A program made the translations under genes and the position numbers. This document shows, piece by piece, positions 52,362 to 60,971 of a stretch of 64,000 nucleotides of DNA. Every line of letters begins with the position of its first letter. Positions within the stretch are counted from its first letter, which is position 1. Source of the stretch: Allobogoriella deserti (lineage in GTDB: Bacteria; Actinomycetota; Actinomycetes; Actinomycetales; Actinomycetaceae); NCBI RefSeq assembly GCF_042680605.1, contig NZ_JBHUEE010000001.1:62001-126000 (forward strand), given 5' to 3'. The notes below the pieces were generated by a model. It ran no database searches and was not told where the DNA came from. It saw only the letters and a program-made list of their open reading frames with translations.

Positions 52362-53864
52362 ATGCCGGCCCGGCGTCTCGAGCTCGCCGCCGTGGCACCG
52401 GACCGTCTGGCCGTCGCGCTCGAGCGTCTTCGCGCCGACCTGGACCTCGACCCGCACGTCCCGCCCGACGTGCTCGCCGAGGCCGAGACCGTCGCCGCGG
52501 ACCCGCCCGGGCCGGTTCCGGACGTCGACGCCACGGACCTGCCCCTCGTCACCATCGATCCCCCGGGCTCGCGCGACCTCGACCAGGCCCTGCACATCCA
52601 ACCCGACGGTGACGGATACCTCGTGCGGTACGCGATCGCCTCGCTCGCGACGTTCGTCGTGCCCGGTGGCGCGATCGACGCGGAGGTCCACCGCCGCGGG
52701 GTGACGGTCTACGGCCCGGCCGGCTCGTACCCGCTGCATCCGGAACCGCTCAGCACCGGAGCCGCCAGCCTCCTACCGGACGCCGACCGCCCCGTCTATC
52801 TCTGGCATCTGCGGCTGGGGGCCGACGGTGCGCTGCTGGACGCCAGGGTCGAACTCGCCGTGGTCCGGTCCCGCGCCCAACTCACCTACGCCCAGGTCCA
52901 GGCTGCTCACGATGACGGCGCCCGCCTCCCGCCCGGTGTCCCGGAACACCTGCCCGCGCTGCTGCGTGAGGTCGGCGAGTTGCGCCGGGCACAGGAGCGC
53001 GCCCGCGGCGGGGTCTCGCTCGACATCCCGGAACAGCGTGTCGAGCAGAACGAGACCGGCTACGTGCTCACCCACCGCAAGACCTTGCCGGCCGAGGAGT
53101 GGAACGCCCAGGTCTCGCTGCTCACCGGCATGGCCGCCGCGCAGCTCATGATCGAGGCGGGTGTCGGGGTGCTGCGCACCCTTCCGCCGGCCGACCCCCG
53201 GGACCTCGACCGGCTGCGCCGCACCGCCCGGTCCCTGGAGATCGACTGGCCGCCCGACACCGGCTACGGCGAGGTGCTGGCGAGCCTCGACTCCGCTGTC
53301 CCGGCACACGCCGCCTTCCTGGACGCCGCCACCACGCTCTTCCGGGGGGCCGGCTACCAGGTGTTCGGTACCGACTCCGAGGAGACCGGCAACACCCAGG
53401 ACGCCGGCGCCACGGGCGACGGCGAGCACGCCCGGCACGCCGCGATCGCGGCCCACTACGGCCACGTCACCGCGCCACTACGGCGCCTGGTCGACCGCTA
53501 CGGGCTGGAGATCTGCCGCGCCCACTGCGCCGGCGAAAAGATCCCGACCTGGGTGGGTGAGGCGCTTCCCGGCCTGCCGGCGACCATGGCGGCGGCGACC
53601 CGACGCGCGAACGCCTACGAACGAGGCGCCGTCGACGCACTCGAGGCGCTGCTGCTCGAACCCCATCTCGGGGAGGAGTTCACGGGGGTCGTACTCGAGG
53701 CCGGTACCCCGGAGGACAGCGTGCAGACCGGCATCGTCGCGATCGGCGCCCACGCCGTCGAAGGGCGCGTGAGGGGACCCGAGCTCCCGGTCGGTGAACG
53801 GGTGCGGGTGCGGCTGGTCGACGTCGACGTCGCCGCCCGTCGCGTGCGATTCGAGCTCGTGTAG
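52362..53864 (+). CDS. RNB-domain exoribonuclease (RNase II/R-like)
   Basis: This 500-residue enzyme belongs to the RNase II family, which degrades RNA from the 3' end. The catalytic RNB core begins near residue 60 with TIDPPGSRDLDQALHI, whose aspartates bind the metal. The YAIASLATFV strand and PLRRLVDRYGLEI near 377-389 are further signatures. The usual N-terminal cold-shock domains and S1 domain are absent or minimal, as in the shorter actinobacterial form. It starts 1 bp after the membrane gene. A perfect 34-bp palindrome follows its stop. Confidence 0.9.
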   Translation: MPARRLELAAVAPDRLAVALERLRADLDLDPHVPPDVLAEAETVAADPPGPVPDVDATDLPLVTIDPPGSRDLDQALHIQPDGDGYLVRYAIASLATFVVPGGAIDAEVHRRGVTVYGPAGSYPLHPEPLSTGAASLLPDADRPVYLWHLRLGADGALLDARVELAVVRSRAQLTYAQVQAAHDDGARLPPGVPEHLPALLREVGELRRAQERARGGVSLDIPEQRVEQNETGYVLTHRKTLPAEEWNAQVSLLTGMAAAQLMIEAGVGVLRTLPPADPRDLDRLRRTARSLEIDWPPDTGYGEVLASLDSAVPAHAAFLDAATTLFRGAGYQVFGTDSEETGNTQDAGATGDGEHARHAAIAAHYGHVTAPLRRLVDRYGLEICRAHCAGEKIPTWVGEALPGLPATMAAATRRANAYERGAVDALEALLLEPHLGEEFTGVVLEAGTPEDSVQTGIVAIGAHAVEGRVRGPELPVGERVRVRLVDVDVAARRVRFELV

Positions 53865-53876
53865 CACCCCTGGCCG

Positions 53877-53946
53877 CCGAGAGCGGACACCTGCGTCAAA
53901 GGCAGCTGTTCAAACAGCTGCCTTTGACGCAGGTGTCCGCTCTCGG
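53877..53946. repeat. 70-nt perfect palindrome, copy B of the palindromic element
   Basis: Arms 53877-53910 and 53913-53946 are perfectly complementary over 34 bp around a 2-nt apex. The outer part (CCGAGAGCGGACA) and the TG-n-GTCAA core equal copy A at 17019-17098, while the inner part differs in both arms together. It lies between the ribonuclease and purF genes. No U-tract follows. Confidence 0.9.
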
Positions 53947-53985
53947 TGTGATCGACGGCGCGCCCGCCGTGCCGCGCGGTTGTGC

Positions 53986-53991
53986 GACCAT
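53986..53991 (+). promoter_or_regulatory. -10-like hexamer GACCAT, leaderless promoter candidate for purF
   Basis: GACCAT lies 6 nt before GTG 53998 and is preceded by TGC, resembling an extended -10. There is no ribosome site in the 6-nt gap. Confidence 0.35.
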
Positions 53992-53997
53992 GGGGCC

Positions 53998-55506
53998 GTG
54001 GCACGCGGCGACGGACGGCTCACCCATGACCTCCTTCCCGGAGAGAAAGGCCCGCAGGACGAATGCGGTGTCTTCGGTGTCTGGGCACCCGGCGAGGATG
54101 TCGCCCGGCTGACCTACTTCGGCCTGTACGCGTTGCAGCACCGCGGACAGGAGTCGGCCGGTATCGCGGCGTCCAACGGCGACCAGATCCTCGTCTACAA
54201 GGACATGGGCCTGGTCTCGCAGGTCTTCGACGACCGGGCGCTGGAGTCGCTCCGGGGCCGCATCGCCGTCGGGCACACCCGCTACTCGACCACGGGCGCC
54301 TCGGAGTGGCACAACGCCCAGCCGACGCTCGGGCCCACGCCCGTCGGCACGGTGGCGCTGGGCCACAACGGGAACCTCACCAACACCCGCGAGCTGGTCG
54401 ACGTCGTCGCCGAACGCTCCGGGGAGGACCTCACCGGTGAGATGGGCCGCGGCTCGTCCACCGACACCGCCGTCATCACCTCCCTGCTGGGTTGCAGCGG
54501 AGCGGAGGACGAGGCGCTCGAGGACGTCGCCGCGCGGGTCTTCCCCATGCTCGAGGGCGCGTACTCCCTGGTGTTCATGGACGAGCACACGCTCTACGCG
54601 GCGCGCGATCCGCACGGCATTCGCCCTCTCGTCCTCGGCCGGCTGGAACGCGGCTGGTGCGTCGCCTCGGAGACGGCGGCGCTGGACATCGTCGGTGCCT
54701 CGATCGTGCGCGAGGTCGAGCCGGGCGAGCTCATCGTCATCGACGCCGACGGGCTGCGGTCGCGTCGCTTCGCCGAGTCCACACCGCACGGTTGCGTCTT
54801 CGAGTACGTCTACCTCGCCCGCCCGGACACGCGCATCGCCGGGGTGCCGGTCAACGCCGCCCGCACCGAGATGGGGCGCGTCCTGGCCCGCGAGAACCCG
54901 GTCGAGGCCGACCTGGTCATCCCGACGCCGGAGTCGGGCACGCCCGCCGCCATCGGCTACGCCCAGGAGTCCGGCATCCCGTTCGCGCAGGGGCTGGTGA
55001 AGAACTCCTACGTCGGGCGCACGTTCATCCAGCCCACCGACACGATCCGGCAGCTCGGCATCCGGCTCAAGCTCAACCCGCTCCGGGAGGTCATCGAGGG
55101 GCAGCGACTCGTCGTCGTCGACGACTCCATCGTCCGCGGCAACACCCAGCGTGCCCTGGTGCGAATGCTCCGCGAGGCCGGAGCCGCCGAGGTGCACGTG
55201 CGGATCTCCTCCCCGCCGGTGAAGTGGCCCTGCTTCTACGGCATCGACTTCGCCACCCGGGCCGAGCTCATCGCGAACGGCCTCAACCTGGACGAGATCC
55301 GCGACAACATCGGCGCGGACTCGCTCGGTTACATCTCTGTCGAGGGGATGGTCGCGGCGACCAGCCTGCCGGAGAGCCGACTGTGCACGGCGTGCTTCAC
55401 CGGCCGGTACCCGGTGCCGATCCGGGAGGGCGCGACCGTCTCCGGCTGCGAGATGCCCGGGATGCGTGAACTCTCCGAGCTGGCCGTCACCGAAGGAGCT
55501 TCGTGA
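53998..55506 (+). CDS. purF: Amidophosphoribosyltransferase
   Basis: This enzyme catalyses the committed step of purine synthesis, making phosphoribosylamine from PRPP and glutamine. The 502-residue protein has a 22-residue propeptide before the N-terminal nucleophile C23 (DECGVFGVW). The PRPP-binding loop is VVVDDSIVRGNTQRA. Cysteines in HGCVFEY, KWPCFYG and RLCTACFTG match the [4Fe-4S] class known from Bacillus. GTG 53998 precedes the propeptide. It overlaps purM by 4 bp. Confidence 0.97.
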   Translation: MARGDGRLTHDLLPGEKGPQDECGVFGVWAPGEDVARLTYFGLYALQHRGQESAGIAASNGDQILVYKDMGLVSQVFDDRALESLRGRIAVGHTRYSTTGASEWHNAQPTLGPTPVGTVALGHNGNLTNTRELVDVVAERSGEDLTGEMGRGSSTDTAVITSLLGCSGAEDEALEDVAARVFPMLEGAYSLVFMDEHTLYAARDPHGIRPLVLGRLERGWCVASETAALDIVGASIVREVEPGELIVIDADGLRSRRFAESTPHGCVFEYVYLARPDTRIAGVPVNAARTEMGRVLARENPVEADLVIPTPESGTPAAIGYAQESGIPFAQGLVKNSYVGRTFIQPTDTIRQLGIRLKLNPLREVIEGQRLVVVDDSIVRGNTQRALVRMLREAGAAEVHVRISSPPVKWPCFYGIDFATRAELIANGLNLDEIRDNIGADSLGYISVEGMVAATSLPESRLCTACFTGRYPVPIREGATVSGCEMPGMRELSELAVTEGAS

Positions 55507-56615
55507 GCGAGACCCCCGTCACCTACGCCTCCGCCGGCGTCGACACCGAGGCGGGGGACAAGGCTGTCGAGCTGATGAAGGACGCGGTCCGCCGGACCCA
55601 CACCTCCGGTGTGGTCGCCGGCGTGGGCGGTTTCGCCGGACTGGTGGACGTCTCGGCCCTGGCCGCCTACCGCCGGCCGTTGCTCGCCACGTCCACCGAC
55701 GGCGTGGGTACGAAGGTCGCCATCGCGCAGGCGATGGACGTCCACGACACGATTGGTCAGGACCTCGTCGGCATGGTCGTCGACGACATCGTCGTCGTCG
55801 GGGCCCGGCCACTGCTCATGACGGACTACATCGCCACCGGCAAGGTCGTGCCCGAGCGGGTGGCGGACATCGTGCGGGGGGTCGCCGAGGCGTGCGCGAC
55901 CCTCGGTACGCCGCTGCTCGGCGGGGAGACCGCCGAGCACCCCGGCCTGCTGGAACCGGATGAGTACGACGTCGCCGGTGCCGCGACCGGCGTGGTCGAG
56001 GCGGACGAGGTCCTCGGAGCCGAGCGGGTCGCCGCCGGTGACGTGCTCATCGCGATGGCCTCCTCGGGGCTGCACTCCAACGGGTACTCGCTGGTCCGCC
56101 GCGTCCTGCAACGTGCGCAGTGGGGGCTGGAACGGCATGTCGACGATCTCGGCCGGACCGTCGGCGAGGAACTTCTCGAACCGACCCGCCTCTACACCAA
56201 CGCCTGCCTGTCCCTGGTGCGCAGCCCGGCCGTGGACGTCCACGCGTTCACCCACGTCACGGGCGGGGGGCTCGCGGCCAATCTGGCACGCGTGCTCCCT
56301 TCCGGTCTGGTGGCCGACGTCGACCGCGGCTCCTGGTCGGTACCGCCGGTCTTCGAACTGATCCGTTCCCTGGGCGAGGTGCCGTGGGGTGACCTGGAGA
56401 GCACGCTCAATCTCGGCGTCGGGATGGTCGCGGTCGTGCCTGCTGCACACGCGGAGGCCGCCCTGTCGGCGATCACCGGGCACGGCGTGGCGGCCTGGGA
56501 ACTGGGCGAGGTCACCGACGACGACGGCACCCACCCGTCCGGGAGCGACGTCGTCCGCGGCACCAAGGGCGTGCACGGCGGCGCCGTCCGGTTGCGCGGC
56601 CGCTACCGCAGCTGA
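55503..56615 (+). CDS. purM: Phosphoribosylformylglycinamidine cyclo-ligase (AIR synthetase)
   Basis: This enzyme closes the imidazole ring of FGAM with ATP, step 5 of purine synthesis. The 370-residue protein shows VTYASAGVDTEAGDKAVELMK at the N terminus, STDGVGTKVAIA near 63-74, DLVGMVVDDIVVVGARPL, and LLGGETAEHPG near 138-148. GTG 55503 overlaps the purF stop (GTGA). A strong symmetric hairpin follows the gene. Confidence 0.97.
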   Translation: MSETPVTYASAGVDTEAGDKAVELMKDAVRRTHTSGVVAGVGGFAGLVDVSALAAYRRPLLATSTDGVGTKVAIAQAMDVHDTIGQDLVGMVVDDIVVVGARPLLMTDYIATGKVVPERVADIVRGVAEACATLGTPLLGGETAEHPGLLEPDEYDVAGAATGVVEADEVLGAERVAAGDVLIAMASSGLHSNGYSLVRRVLQRAQWGLERHVDDLGRTVGEELLEPTRLYTNACLSLVRSPAVDVHAFTHVTGGGLAANLARVLPSGLVADVDRGSWSVPPVFELIRSLGEVPWGDLESTLNLGVGMVAVVPAAHAEAALSAITGHGVAAWELGEVTDDDGTHPSGSDVVRGTKGVHGGAVRLRGRYRS

Positions 56616-56639
56616 GCAGTCGGTAGCCGACCGATCTCG

Positions 56640-56674
56640 GCGCGGGCACGTTCGCCGGACGAACGTGCCCGCGC
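56640..56674. terminator. Bidirectional hairpin between purM and the DUF3073 gene
   Basis: Perfect 15-bp arms (GCGCGGGCACGTTCG and complement) enclose the loop CCGGA. It lies between two convergent stops, so it probably terminates both transcripts. No U-tract is present. Confidence 0.75.
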
Positions 56675-56729
56675 GGGAGATCACGACAGACAGTCGCGGA
56701 CCCAGGTCACCGGGACGGGGAACGTGACG

Positions 56730-56918
56730 TCAGCGGCTCGAGCGGACGTCGTCCCAGTCGTCGGTGGCCGGAGGGATGTCGTCGTAGTCCTCGCGTTCGG
56801 TGTCCTGCGAGTGCGAGGTGAGCTCGCGCTCCAGAGCCCGGTAGTCGGTCTCGGGGCTGTAGTACTTCAGCTTGCGAGCGACCTTCGTCTGCTTGGCCTT
56901 CTGACGGCCGCGCCCCAT
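56730..56918 (-). CDS. DUF3073 protein
   Basis: This 62-residue protein is highly conserved next to purM in actinobacteria. It begins MGRGRQKAKQTKVARKLKYYSPETDY, a basic segment typical of the family, and continues with an acidic C-terminal half. ATG 56918 has a strong GGAGGGGG 8-15 nt upstream. It is convergent with purM. Its function is unknown; the basic N terminus suggests nucleic-acid contact. Confidence 0.92.
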   Translation of the reverse strand: MGRGRQKAKQTKVARKLKYYSPETDYRALERELTSHSQDTEREDYDDIPPATDDWDDVRSSR

Positions 56919-56943
56919 GGCGTCGACCCCCTCCAATAGAAGC

Positions 56944-56970
56944 GGGGCAGGCACCCGAAGGTGCGGCCCC
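56944..56970 (-). promoter_or_regulatory. UUCG hairpin in the DUF3073 leader
   Basis: On the minus strand GGGGC/GCCCC and GCACC/GGTGC arms enclose a UUCG tetraloop 26 nt before the start of the DUF3073 gene. C(UUCG)G is an exceptionally stable RNA loop. It may be an attenuator or an mRNA-stabilising element. Confidence 0.5.
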
Positions 56971-57071
56971 GTTATGTGGTCATCTGTGTCGTGTAACCAC
57001 CGTACATGGTGTAGGTGGTTCGCATCCATTCACTCGCAGGCCCCGTCGGCGGAATCCCGCCGTCAGGGAGC

Positions 57072-57350
57072 TCATCGACGCCGGATCGAGACGACGATCA
57101 CAAGTCCGAGCGCCGCGACGCCCCCGGCGACGATCCCGAGACTTTTCGGGTCCCCGGACTTCAACCCCTGGGTGAACGCCTTCGCCCGCTCGCTCACGGT
57201 CGCCTTGAGCTCGGCGATCTGCACCCTGGGGTCGACACGGTCGGACAACTCGTCCACGGTGCTGGTCAGGTCGAGCCGCGCCTTGGCGATCTGGGCCTCG
57301 AGCTCGTCCATGGTGGGCTTGGCGGCCTTACCGCTGCTGGCGTCGCTCAC
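57072..57350 (-). CDS. DUF3618 protein
   Basis: This 92-residue protein has a charged N terminus and the DUF3618 motif IAKARLDLTSTVDELSDRVDPRVQI near 21-45. An amphipathic stretch follows and a C-terminal membrane helix near 70-88 ends in RRR. DUF3618 proteins usually lie next to Holin-X genes and may influence membrane or envelope processes. The stop of the Holin-X gene overlaps its start (4 bp). No function is established. Confidence 0.88.
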   Translation of the reverse strand: MSDASSGKAAKPTMDELEAQIAKARLDLTSTVDELSDRVDPRVQIAELKATVSERAKAFTQGLKSGDPKSLGIVAGGVAALGLVIVVSIRRR

Positions 57351-57796
57351 TGCTCGAACCCCTTCTTCACGGCGTCGACGTCCTCCTTGAGGCCCTCCTG
57401 GGGGGCCGGGACGTACTTCTTCGACTCGTCCAGCTTCTTCTTGCCGAGCAACGCGAGGATCGCGATCATCACGACGAGCACGCCGGCGACGATGAGCGCC
57501 GCGGCCCAGGCCGGCAGCCAGATCGCCAGGACGAGCACGAACGCGGCGAGCAGGACGTTGACCAGGTACAGCCCCACCACGCCGGCGGCGGCGAAGAAGC
57601 CGGCTCCGACGCCGAGGTTCTTGCCCTTCTCGGTCGCCTGGGCGATGGCAAGCTGGATCTCGCTGCGCACGAGCGTGGTCAGCTGCTGCGACAACGCGGC
57701 GACGAGCTCGCCGATCGTGCGCTCGCGCGCTGGGCGCGTCGTCGACGCCGTGGTGGGCGGCACGGTGTTGTCGGTGCCCTTGGTGGACGTGGTCAC
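57347..57796 (-). CDS. Holin-X family (holin superfamily III) membrane protein
   Basis: This 149-residue protein has a Thr-rich leader and a helix near 30-50 (IGELVAALSQQLTTLVRSEIQLA). Two membrane helices near 62-90 and 93-115 and a charged lysine-rich tail follow. The fold matches PF07332 'actinobacterial Holin-X'. In most actinobacteria this gene is chromosomal and not part of a prophage; its role is thought to be envelope-related. GTG 57796 follows GAGGAGG. It is cotranscribed with the DUF3618 gene. Confidence 0.88.
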   Translation of the reverse strand: MTTSTKGTDNTVPPTTASTTRPARERTIGELVAALSQQLTTLVRSEIQLAIAQATEKGKNLGVGAGFFAAAGVVGLYLVNVLLAAFVLVLAIWLPAWAAALIVAGVLVVMIAILALLGKKKLDESKKYVPAPQEGLKEDVDAVKKGFEQ

Positions 57797-58109
57797 ACGA
57801 TCGCCTCCTCGCGGCGCCTGGGCGCCAGGCCTACCTGCACGTCATGTCCTTCTGGTTGTGGAACAGGACCAATGATGGCGTCATCCCCCCTGTACGTGCA
57901 CTTTCAGGGCCTAAGCCTGCCACGGACCGCGCCGGGACCGCGCGGGTGGCCACCGTTCGGAGCCGCCTGCTGACGTGCGAGGCCTGCCGGGCGTCCGGAT
58001 CTCCGACGGATGAACGTTGCGTGAACCGATAGCCGTACCGGTTCCGTGTGTCGGTGCCGGCTGTGATGATGACAGGCGCCCTCACCCCAGACGTCCAGGA
58101 GGTCGTAGC
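57797..58109. other. 313-bp divergent intergenic region
   Basis: It lies between the minus-strand Holin-X gene and the plus-strand secreted nuclease gene. The only clear feature is a PHO-box-like repeat at 58011-58026. No RNA gene, repeat or coding sequence is supported in the remainder. Confidence 0.7.
58011..58026. promoter_or_regulatory. PHO-box-like direct repeat upstream of the secreted nuclease
   Basis: TGAAC occurs at 58011 and 58022, an exact 11-bp spacing. On the minus strand this reads as GTTCACG and GTTCATC units. The distance to GTG 58110 is 84 nt, similar to the 94 nt at the 5'-nucleotidase. Confidence 0.5.
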
Positions 58110-60788
58110 GTGAGCTACCCCCGTGTCCGTGACCACCGAGCGGGGGTGGCCGCCACAGCGGTCGGCGCCCTCGCGCTCGCACCGCTGCTCGCGGTTCCCG
58201 CCGCCGGTGTCACCACCGACGGTGACGTCGTCGTCAGCGAGCTGCACTACGACAACGCTGGGAGCGACACCGGCGAAGCGGTCGAGGTCGAGGCCCCGGC
58301 GGGCACCGATCTGACCGGCTGGTCGATCGTCTTCTACAACGGCAACGGCGGGGCGCCCTACGCCACGGCGGACCTCGGCCCGGTGGGCGAGGCCGGCGTC
58401 GTGGTCGTCGAGCAGGCCGGCATCCAGAACGGCGCGCCCGACGGGCTCGCCCTGGTCGACCAGGCCGGTGAGGTCGTCGAGTTCCTGTCCTACGAAGGGG
58501 AGTTCACCGCCGTCGGCGGACCGGCCGACGGGCTGGCGAGCACCGACATCGGCGTGGTCGAGAGCAGCAGTACCCCGGTCGGTGAGTCGCTGCAGCGCCT
58601 CGACGGGACCTGGACGGGTCCGGCGCCGTCGTCCTTCGGGACGCGCAATGGTGACGACGCAGGAGGCGGAGATCCGGAGCCGCCGGGCGACTGCGGTGAG
58701 CCCGGCTCCGACGTCGTGCTCATCTCGGACATCCAGGGCAGCGGCGAGACCTACGACGACGCCTGCGCCGGCGAGCAGACGGTCGAGGCGGTCGTCACGG
58801 CCGTCAAGCCGGACCTCGGGGGCTTCTACCTGCAGGAGGAGCCGGCGGACGCCGACGATGACCCCGCGACCTCCGAAGGGATCTTCGTCTATGGCACCAC
58901 CGACGGCGTGAATGCGGGTGAGCAGGTCCGGGTCACCGGGACGGTCGGGGAGTACGAGACCACGCAGGACGGCGTCGAGACCTCCCAGACCCAGCTCACC
59001 GATCCCACCGTCGAGGTGCTTGGTGCCGGAGAGGCCGTCGCACCGACGCCGGTGAGCTTCCCGGTGGAGGACCCGAGCGATCTCGAGGCCGTGGAGGGCA
59101 TGCTCGTCGAGCTCACCGACACCCTGGTGATCAGCGAGTACTACAACTACGACCGCTTCGGCGAGATCGTCCTGGGCAAGCCGCTGGAGGGACGCGACCG
59201 CCTGGACACCCCGACCGCCGTCACCGAGCCCGGGGATCAGGCGCGGGAGCTGCAGGCGGAGTACGACCGGCGCACCATCACCCTCGACGACTCCTCCTCG
59301 CGGCAGAATCCCGAGACGCTGCCGCACCCGGGGGACGGCGAGCCGTTCTCGGCGTCGCACAGCTTCCGTGGCGGCGACACCGTGACCGGCGTCGTCGGCG
59401 TCGTCGACCACACGTACGGGTCCTACCGCGTCCAGCCCACCGAGTACGGCAGCTACGAGCCGGCGAACCCGCGGCCGCAGTCCGCACCCGCGGTCGGCGG
59501 GTCCGTGCAGGTGGCGAGCTTCAACGTGCTCAACTACTTCCTCACCCTCGACGAGGGCCAGGACACGTGCGGCGCCGACCGGTCGATGGAGTGCCGCGGC
59601 GCCGACAGCCCCGAGGAGTTCGAGCGCCAGCGCGCTTCCGTCCTGAGCGGTATCGCCGGACTGGACGCGCACGTCGTCGGGCTCATGGAGATGGAGAACA
59701 CCCCCGGCGTGGAGCCCGCTGCCGACCTCGTCGCCGGTCTCAACGAGACCGAAGGGGCGGGAACCTACGACTACATCGACACCGGCGTGCTCGGTACGGA
59801 TGCCATTCGCGTCGGCATGCTGTACCAGCCTGGGGTCGTCGAGCCGGTCGGGGACCCGGCCGTGCTCGACTCCACGGTCGACCCGCGGTTCGACGACACG
59901 AAGAATCGGCCGATGCTCACCCAGACGTTCCGGGAGCTCGCCACCGGTGAGGTCTTCACCGTCTCGGTCAACCACCTCAAGTCCAAGGGCTCGGCGTGCG
60001 ATGACGGCTCGGACCCCACTGACGGCCAGGGCGAGTGCAGCGTCACTCGCACGCAGGCCGCCGAGGCGATCGTCGACTACCTCGCCGACGACCCGACCGG
60101 CAGCGGGGACCCGGACCAGCTCATCATCGGCGACCTCAACGCCTACGACCACGAACACCCCATCGACGCCCTGGTCTCCGCCGGGTACACCGACATGATC
60201 AAGGAGTTCGGCGGCGAGCACGCCTACAGCTACGTCTTCGACGGGATGACCGGCTACCTCGATCACGCCCTGGCGAACGAGAACCTGGCCGATCAGATCA
60301 CCGGTGCTGCGGAGTGGCACATCAACGCCGACGAGCCGGACGCGCTCGACTACAACCTCGACTACGGCCGGCCCGCCGACCTGTGGAGCCCGGACGCCTA
60401 CCGTTCCTCCGATCACGACCCGGTGCTCATCGGGCTGGACCTGGCCGGAGCGGACACGACGCCGCCGGAGCTCGACGTCGACCTCAGTCACGACGTGCTG
60501 GGGCCACCGAATCACAAGTACGTCGAGGTGACGGCCCAGGTCAGCGCCACCGACGACTCGGGTCACGCCGAGTACGAGCTGGTCTCGGTGGAGTCGAACG
60601 AGCCGGACAACGGCCGCGGTGACGGCAACACGACCGACGACGTGGTGATCGTCGACGAGACCACGTTCCTGCTCCGTGCCGAGCGTTCCGGCCGCGGTGA
60701 CGGACGCATCTACACGGTCACCTACCGCGCGGTCGACGGCGCCGGCAATGAGACGACCGAGACCGCCGAGGTCCGCGTACCGCGCTGA
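58110..60788 (+). CDS. Secreted ExeM/NucH-like extracellular endonuclease
   Basis: This 892-residue secreted nuclease has a signal peptide (about 1-35). A lamin-tail domain spans about 37-150 (DVVVSELHYDNAGSDTGEAVEVEAPAG). An OB-like nuclease domain follows near 190-370. The endonuclease/exonuclease/phosphatase core spans about 465-775, with NVLNYF, GLMEMEN, VNHLKSKG and GDLNAYD as catalytic motifs and SDHDPVL at its end. A C-terminal beta-sandwich of about 100 residues completes it. ExeM and NucH degrade extracellular DNA for biofilm turnover or phosphate. GTG 58110 has AGGAGG upstream. Confidence 0.92.
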   Translation: MSYPRVRDHRAGVAATAVGALALAPLLAVPAAGVTTDGDVVVSELHYDNAGSDTGEAVEVEAPAGTDLTGWSIVFYNGNGGAPYATADLGPVGEAGVVVVEQAGIQNGAPDGLALVDQAGEVVEFLSYEGEFTAVGGPADGLASTDIGVVESSSTPVGESLQRLDGTWTGPAPSSFGTRNGDDAGGGDPEPPGDCGEPGSDVVLISDIQGSGETYDDACAGEQTVEAVVTAVKPDLGGFYLQEEPADADDDPATSEGIFVYGTTDGVNAGEQVRVTGTVGEYETTQDGVETSQTQLTDPTVEVLGAGEAVAPTPVSFPVEDPSDLEAVEGMLVELTDTLVISEYYNYDRFGEIVLGKPLEGRDRLDTPTAVTEPGDQARELQAEYDRRTITLDDSSSRQNPETLPHPGDGEPFSASHSFRGGDTVTGVVGVVDHTYGSYRVQPTEYGSYEPANPRPQSAPAVGGSVQVASFNVLNYFLTLDEGQDTCGADRSMECRGADSPEEFERQRASVLSGIAGLDAHVVGLMEMENTPGVEPAADLVAGLNETEGAGTYDYIDTGVLGTDAIRVGMLYQPGVVEPVGDPAVLDSTVDPRFDDTKNRPMLTQTFRELATGEVFTVSVNHLKSKGSACDDGSDPTDGQGECSVTRTQAAEAIVDYLADDPTGSGDPDQLIIGDLNAYDHEHPIDALVSAGYTDMIKEFGGEHAYSYVFDGMTGYLDHALANENLADQITGAAEWHINADEPDALDYNLDYGRPADLWSPDAYRSSDHDPVLIGLDLAGADTTPPELDVDLSHDVLGPPNHKYVEVTAQVSATDDSGHAEYELVSVESNEPDNGRGDGNTTDDVVIVDETTFLLRAERSGRGDGRIYTVTYRAVDGAGNETTETAEVRVPR

Positions 60789-60796
60789 CCCGACGG

Positions 60797-60835
60797 CGAG
60801 GGCCCGGGGCGCGACGAGGGCGCCCCGGGCCCTCG
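60797..60835. terminator. Strong hairpin terminator after the nuclease
   Basis: Perfect 16-bp arms (CGAGGGCCCGGGGCGC and complement) enclose a 7-nt loop, 8 bp after the stop codon. No U-tract follows. Confidence 0.75.
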
Positions 60836-60971
60836 TGTGTGCAGGTGCAGGGTTGTTGCCCGAAAACGCAGACACAGCGACGCGAGTGTGATCTGATTCA
60901 CCCCGGCGGACGTCGGTGTCCGTAATGGGGCCGCCGGACGCCGTGTCAGCAACGCGACTTTCGGGGGAGAC

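Noticed and set aside
57072..57796. A prophage lysis module because of the Holin-X name
   Set aside because: No other phage genes are near; the Holin-X plus DUF3618 pair is a common chromosomal arrangement in actinobacteria.
57831..60875. A 1014-codon open frame on the minus strand opposite the secreted nuclease gene
   Set aside because: It lacks family motifs and a ribosome site and mirrors a clear multi-domain nuclease. Long antisense frames are common at high GC.
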